DNA of 62,890 bases, from positions 1 to 62,890 of the forward strand of contig JBFELO010000010.1 of assembly GCA_041552055.1 (NCBI GenBank), in the 5' to 3' direction. The position numbers and the translations under genes are program-made. Source of the stretch: JBFELO01 sp041552055. Lineage in GTDB: Bacteria > Acidobacteriota > Thermoanaerobaculia > Thermoanaerobaculales > Sulfomarinibacteraceae. The notes under the pieces were generated by a model that was not told the origin of the DNA, ran no database searches, and worked only from the letters and a program-made list of their open reading frames with translations. Of this stretch, positions 59,283 to 62,890 are shown one piece after another (within the stretch, counting starts at the first letter, position 1; each line of letters opens with the position of its first letter).

Positions 59283-61022
59283 ATGAAACGTTTCGCGGTG
59301 TTCATCTCGATGGTGGCGACGATCGTGCCCGCAGCTGTCTGGGCGCAAGGGCTGCGTCCCGAACCGGTTTTCGGCGTCAAGCTCGCGATCGACAGAGAAC
59401 CTGCCGTCGCCGGTGACGCGATCGGCCTGGCCATCGTGGTCACCGTCGACCGTGGATGGCACGTCAACTCCGACAACCCGGGCGACGAATTTTCGATGCC
59501 CACCACGGTCAAGTGGACACTTCCCGATGGTTGGCCCGACCCGGCTGTTCAGTATCCGGAAGGCGAACTTCTCTCGTTCGAGTTCGCCGAATCACCGATC
59601 GAGGTTTGGCAGGGCAGGGTGGTGATTCACGCCTCTCTCGAGATCCCGACCACCGCGGCTGGTGGCCAACGGATCGAGGCGGTGGTGACGGCTCAGGCCT
59701 GCAACGACACGCAGTGCCTGCCGCCGGTGCCCGTAAAGGCCACGACCGAATTCGTTGTCGCCGCGCCGGGGTCCCCGTGGCAGACCCGCAACGACGACCT
59801 CTTCGAGGGGTACCGGGCAGTTACCGGAGAGTCGGCCAGCGACAGCTCGCGCCTGGCGGGGATGTCGCTACCGTTGCTGATCGTGACTGTGTTCTTCGCG
59901 GGGCTCGCACTCAATCTCACACCCTGCGTGTACCCGTTAATCCCGATCACCGTCGGCTTTTTTTCCCAGCAGTCGAAAGATCGCGCCGGCGGGACCTTCG
60001 TCCTCGCGGTTTGCTACGTGCTGGGAATGTCGGTGACCTACTCGGTGCTCGGAGTGACCGCGGCCCTCACGGGCAGACTCTTCGGCACCGCGCTGCAGAG
60101 CCCGTGGGTGGTCGGGCTGATCGTGGCGGTCCTGCTCGCTCTGGCGGCGTCGATGTTCGGGCTGTGGGAGCTCAGGGTGCCGGCGTGGGCAATGCGGGTC
60201 TCCGGGGGACGGAGTGGTGCGGTCGGGGCATCGCTGATGGGTTTGATGGTCGGTTTCGTCGCCGCCCCGTGCATCGGTCCGTTCGTGCTCGGTCTCCTCA
60301 CCTTCGTGGGTCAACGAGGAGACCCCGTGCTCGGTTTCGTCCTGTTCTTCACCCTCGCGATGGGTCTGGGGTTGCCCTACCTGGTGCTCGGGACGTTCAC
60401 CGGCGCTGTCAACAAGCTGCCGGCGTCGGGAGCGTGGATGATCGGGATTCGAAAGGTCTTCGGGATTCTGCTGATCGCCCTCGCGGTGTACTTCGCCCGT
60501 CCGTTCCTGCCGGGTGACGCTGGCGACATCGCCATGGGTGCGGTGTTGAGTCTGGGGGGTGTGTATCTGCTCGTGGTGGATCGAACGGGGCACGAGCAAC
60601 CGACCATCGACCGCTTCATGCGAGTCGTGTCGTTGGTGTTGGTGGTGGCTGGGGTGCTCCAACTTCCGCTGGGTGCAGCCTCCGAGGAGAGCCATCAGAA
60701 ATGGCTGGCGTACGACCCCGACGCGGTAACGACCGCCATCGAGTCCGGGGAATCGGTGATCATCGACTTCTATGCCGATTGGTGTGCGCCGTGTCGGGAG
60801 CTGGACGAGAAGACATTCTCGGATCCCCGCGTGGCCGAGCAGCTGGCCGATTTCCACCGGTTCAAGGTGGATCAGACGCGTTCGAACCCTATCGGTGACG
60901 AAGCTGCTCTCGAGTACGAGGTCATGGGAATGCCGACCGTGATCGTGTTTCGTGAAGGCGAGGAGTCGTTCCGAATCACCGGATTCGAGCCGCCGGAGGT
61001 GTTCCTCGGCAGACTCGAGTAG
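59283..61022 (+). CDS. dsbD: Thiol:disulfide interchange protein DsbD
   Basis: A 579-residue electron carrier moving reducing power from cytoplasmic thioredoxin to the periplasm. A signal peptide (about 1-22) is followed by the DsbD-alpha domain with CNDTQC near residue 140. Eight membrane helices (about 195-460) follow, with the redox cysteines in LNLTPCVYPLIPI and VAAPCIGPFVLG. A C-terminal thioredoxin-like domain has the WCAPC site near residue 500. It serves cytochrome c maturation or periplasmic disulfide repair. GAGGGAG precedes the ATG. Confidence 0.93.
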   Translation: MKRFAVFISMVATIVPAAVWAQGLRPEPVFGVKLAIDREPAVAGDAIGLAIVVTVDRGWHVNSDNPGDEFSMPTTVKWTLPDGWPDPAVQYPEGELLSFEFAESPIEVWQGRVVIHASLEIPTTAAGGQRIEAVVTAQACNDTQCLPPVPVKATTEFVVAAPGSPWQTRNDDLFEGYRAVTGESASDSSRLAGMSLPLLIVTVFFAGLALNLTPCVYPLIPITVGFFSQQSKDRAGGTFVLAVCYVLGMSVTYSVLGVTAALTGRLFGTALQSPWVVGLIVAVLLALAASMFGLWELRVPAWAMRVSGGRSGAVGASLMGLMVGFVAAPCIGPFVLGLLTFVGQRGDPVLGFVLFFTLAMGLGLPYLVLGTFTGAVNKLPASGAWMIGIRKVFGILLIALAVYFARPFLPGDAGDIAMGAVLSLGGVYLLVVDRTGHEQPTIDRFMRVVSLVLVVAGVLQLPLGAASEESHQKWLAYDPDAVTTAIESGESVIIDFYADWCAPCRELDEKTFSDPRVAEQLADFHRFKVDQTRSNPIGDEAALEYEVMGMPTVIVFREGEESFRITGFEPPEVFLGRLE

Positions 61023-61059
61023 CGGAGGTTCTTCCCCTCGAGGTCAGTCGGGAGACGTG

Positions 61060-61498
61060 CCCGTATCCGTATCCGTCTCCGTGCCCGATTCACCACGACA
61101 GACCCCAGATCAAGTGCTGGGCCACTATCGGTGTCCGATCACGGGAGGGTCTGAGGGCTTGGGCGCCCGGCACTCATTCTTGGGAATCGACGGGCAGACC
61201 GACGCGATCAGGGCACGACCTGCGGGGTGCCGTTCTCGACAATGTTGGCAGCACCGTCCCTCAAACCGGAGGGTCAGTCGCACCCGACATTGTCGAGGGG
61301 GGCACCCGCGGGAGGGGCGCACGCAGAAGGGCGCGACGAAGCTACTCTGGTCTCCCCGATCGAGAAGCCACGGCCCCAAGGGATAACCACGGCGAGCGTG
61401 TCGGGGAGAGGCCGCCTCAAAACCCCGTCCCCGGACCCCAGCTTGAGCAGGTGGTCGAGCGACCAGCCGCCAGCGACAAGCGACGGGAGGGTGGAGCG
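61060..61498. repeat. Repeat-filled intergenic region after dsbD
   Basis: The 669-base gap between dsbD and birA holds a TCCGTN repeat (61060-61090, ending CTCCGTGCCCGATTC), palindromic element copy D, and a GCGACCA-type patch (61449-61498). The right part (61500-61690) has GATGACGATGACG units (about 61507-61535), GCCGCAGAGCCGCAG units (61601-61618) and TGCATCTTGGATCCTGCATC (61651-61670). No gene is supported. Confidence 0.6.
61224..61307 (+). repeat. Palindromic intergenic element, copy D (core only)
   Basis: The 84-base core reads GGGGTGCCGTTCTCGACAAT...GACATTGTCGAGGGGGGCAC. Compared with the other copies the two arms have changed together (TCGACAATG with CATTGTCGA), keeping base pairing. 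A distant GTGTCGGGGAGAGGCCGC at about 61398-61415 recalls the closing word of copies B and C. It lies between convergent dsbD and birA. Confidence 0.75.
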
Positions 61499-61691
61499 TA
61501 AAGGTCGATGACGATGACGATAGGGATGACGATGACGAGTGCGCGACGAAGTCGATGAACACGAAGACGAAGAACGGAAGGGTGGGGGAGCTGCAGGGCC
61601 GCAGAGCCGCAGAGCCGCAGGGACACACGCCGTGGGCGGGCGGGGAATCCTGCATCTTGGATCCTGCATCCGGGCGGGTGAGAGGTCGGGC

Positions 61692-62471
61692 TCACCCGGT
61701 CTCGAAGATGTCACCGCTCGTGATGATCTGTTCGGCGCCGTTGGTGCCCAACCTCAGGAATCCCTCGTCCGTGAGCCCCTGGTAGGTCCCGGTCAGGGTC
61801 TTCCCTCCGCCCAGGCGCACGGACAGGGGCTCTCCGGCTCGGTGGATCAGCCGCCGTCGCCACAGGTCGAGCGCAGGGCCGGGATCGGCAAGAAAACGAG
61901 TCAGCGAGGAGATGAATCCGGTGGTGATCTCGACACACCAGCGTTCGAACGGCGCCGACTCGACCAGATCCGCCATCGCGGTCGTGGCGGCCGCGGCGGT
62001 GCGGCTCACGTCCGGCGCCGTTCGGAGGTTGATGCCGAGCCCGACAGTTGCCCAGCCTCCCTCACCGCCGCGGACGTGAATCAGGATCCCAGCCAGTTTC
62101 TTGCCGTCCACGACGATGTCGTTGGGCCACTTGATCCCTGCTTCTGCCACGCCATTCTCCGTGATCGCCCGGAGTGCGGCTGCCGCGGCCAACATGGGGA
62201 GCGCGGTGATGGTATCGCGGGCGAGGCCGGACCGGGCCCAGCTCAGGTAGAGACCGCCTGCGGGTGATTCCCAGCGGCGGTCGCCCCGGCCGCGTCCGAG
62301 CGTCTGCTGTCCTGCAATGATCACGGTCGGGCCGAGCTCGAGACCCTGCCCGTCCATCTGGTCCATGATCCGGAGGGACAGCGCGTGCGTCGAGTCGACG
62401 TGGTCCAGGTAGACAATATTCTCGACGGCCTCTTGGAAATTGCGTGCCAGCGAGTCAACGAGATGCCTCAC
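61692..62471 (-). CDS. birA: Biotin--protein ligase, without DNA-binding domain
   Basis: A 259-residue enzyme attaching biotin to carboxylase carrier proteins. DHVDSTHALSLRIM, GQQTLGRGRGDRRWESPAGGLYLS (the biotin/AMP loop) and IKWPNDIVVDGKKLAGIL are diagnostic, and a short SH3-like C-terminal domain follows. It lacks the N-terminal helix-turn-helix of E. coli BirA, so it should not act as a repressor. The GTG start has no clear ribosome binding site. The acyl-CoA and methylmalonyl genes here imply a biotin carboxylase elsewhere. Confidence 0.93.
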   Translation of the reverse strand: MRHLVDSLARNFQEAVENIVYLDHVDSTHALSLRIMDQMDGQGLELGPTVIIAGQQTLGRGRGDRRWESPAGGLYLSWARSGLARDTITALPMLAAAAALRAITENGVAEAGIKWPNDIVVDGKKLAGILIHVRGGEGGWATVGLGINLRTAPDVSRTAAAATTAMADLVESAPFERWCVEITTGFISSLTRFLADPGPALDLWRRRLIHRAGEPLSVRLGGGKTLTGTYQGLTDEGFLRLGTNGAEQIITSGDIFETG

Positions 62472-62551
62472 AGTCTGCGTTGTTTCTTCAGCGTGAATCG
62501 ATCGCTGGCTCCGAGAGTGCAGGGCGGCACGGACCTGCCGAACACGCGCGA

Positions 62552-62890
62552 CTATCGAGGGTCGTCTTCGGACGATCCCTCGATCTCTTTTTCGAGTTCC
62601 CGGATGCGCTGCCGTACCGCGATTTCGGCCATGTCCGGAACGATCTCCCAGGCGAGCTGCTCGAATCGGTCGGAGGCAAGCTCCAGGACGCGGCGTGCGA
62701 TCCGATCGATGTCCTCGTCGGACAACCCGCCCATCTCGGCAAGGGATGCCGGCGGCACCGATTCCGGTTGACTGAAAGGCTCTTCGGTGACCTGCTCCTC
62801 GCGCTCCGGTAACAGTTCAGCCGGCACCGGGCCCGTATCCGCGCCCGGGGCGGCCGCCCCCTCTCCCCGAGCCGCGTCGACGGGTGTATG
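62552..62890 (-). CDS. C-terminal part of an unrecognised protein (cut by window edge)
   Basis: The frame is open to the right edge, so only the last 112 residues are seen. The end reads MGGLSDEDIDRIARRVLELASDRFEQLAWEIVPDMAEIAVRQRIREL followed by EKEIEGSSEDDP. A WEIVPDMAE-type tail occurs at the C-terminus of some response regulators and zinc-ribbon proteins of Deltaproteobacteria and Acidobacteria; that link is from memory and weak. The visible stretch before it is rich in Pro, Glu and Gly, like a linker. It is co-directional with birA, 80 bases apart. Confidence 0.6.
   Translation of the reverse strand, partial: HTPVDAARGEGAAAPGADTGPVPAELLPEREEQVTEEPFSQPESVPPASLAEMGGLSDEDIDRIARRVLELASDRFEQLAWEIVPDMAEIAVRQRIRELEKEIEGSSEDDPR

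Overview
The window is a GC-rich bacterial chromosome segment of about 63 kb that is gene-dense on both strands. No phage, plasmid, insertion-sequence or CRISPR genes are seen, and no tRNA or rRNA genes were found. Several features suggest Acidobacteriota, perhaps the Thermoanaerobaculia: a VWFA-related protein of the acidobacterial type, an LVIVD-repeat remnant ending in an FADN-x-ETGD-x-SAW tail, and the general gene mix. The placement is inference, not a search result.

Left third (1-24.2 kb): a partial SNF2-type protein; a heat-shock Hsp20 with an AT-rich promoter; a patatin lipase; a minus-strand run (RecB-like nuclease, MscS channel, cation/proton antiporter, LemA, two TPM proteins, Fe superoxide dismutase); Nif3; an LVIVD-repeat pseudogene; a BMP-type lipoprotein; a BlaI repressor paired with an M56-M23 double-protease membrane protein; a DnaC-like ATPase overlapping a SPOR-SpoIID lipoprotein; acyl-CoA dehydrogenase plus methylmalonyl-CoA epimerase; a VWA protein; an outer-membrane barrel; and an ECF sigma/anti-sigma/YbjQ operon.

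Middle (24.2-39.8 kb): free-methionine-sulfoxide reductase, argS, argF, a saccharopine-dehydrogenase-like enzyme, a polytopic glycosyltransferase-like protein, a MATE exporter overlapping class I fructose-bisphosphate aldolase, an acyl-CoA dehydrogenase under a FadR-like operator, and rpsO-pnp.

Right third (39.8-62.9 kb): the translation/transcription operon rimP-nusA-infB-DUF503-rbfA-nrnA-truB, with a promoter followed at once by a terminator-like hairpin; a MidA-type methyltransferase; proS with a decayed sulfatase gene overlapping its stop; trxA; a divergent FAD oxidoreductase/MFS pair; a LuxR regulator; ffh-rpsP-khpA-rimM-trmD-dsbD; birA; and a partial unknown gene at the edge.

The least ordinary material is intergenic. 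A palindromic element with a core of about 85 bp occurs four times, always beyond gene 3' ends, and two copies extend to about 250 bp. Two families of degenerate short tandem repeats (TCCGTN and GCGACCA types) fill many gaps. Many genes have a TANNNT hexamer only 6-9 bases before the start codon and no Shine-Dalgarno site, which suggests frequent leaderless transcription. I see no complete new defence or biosynthetic system here.
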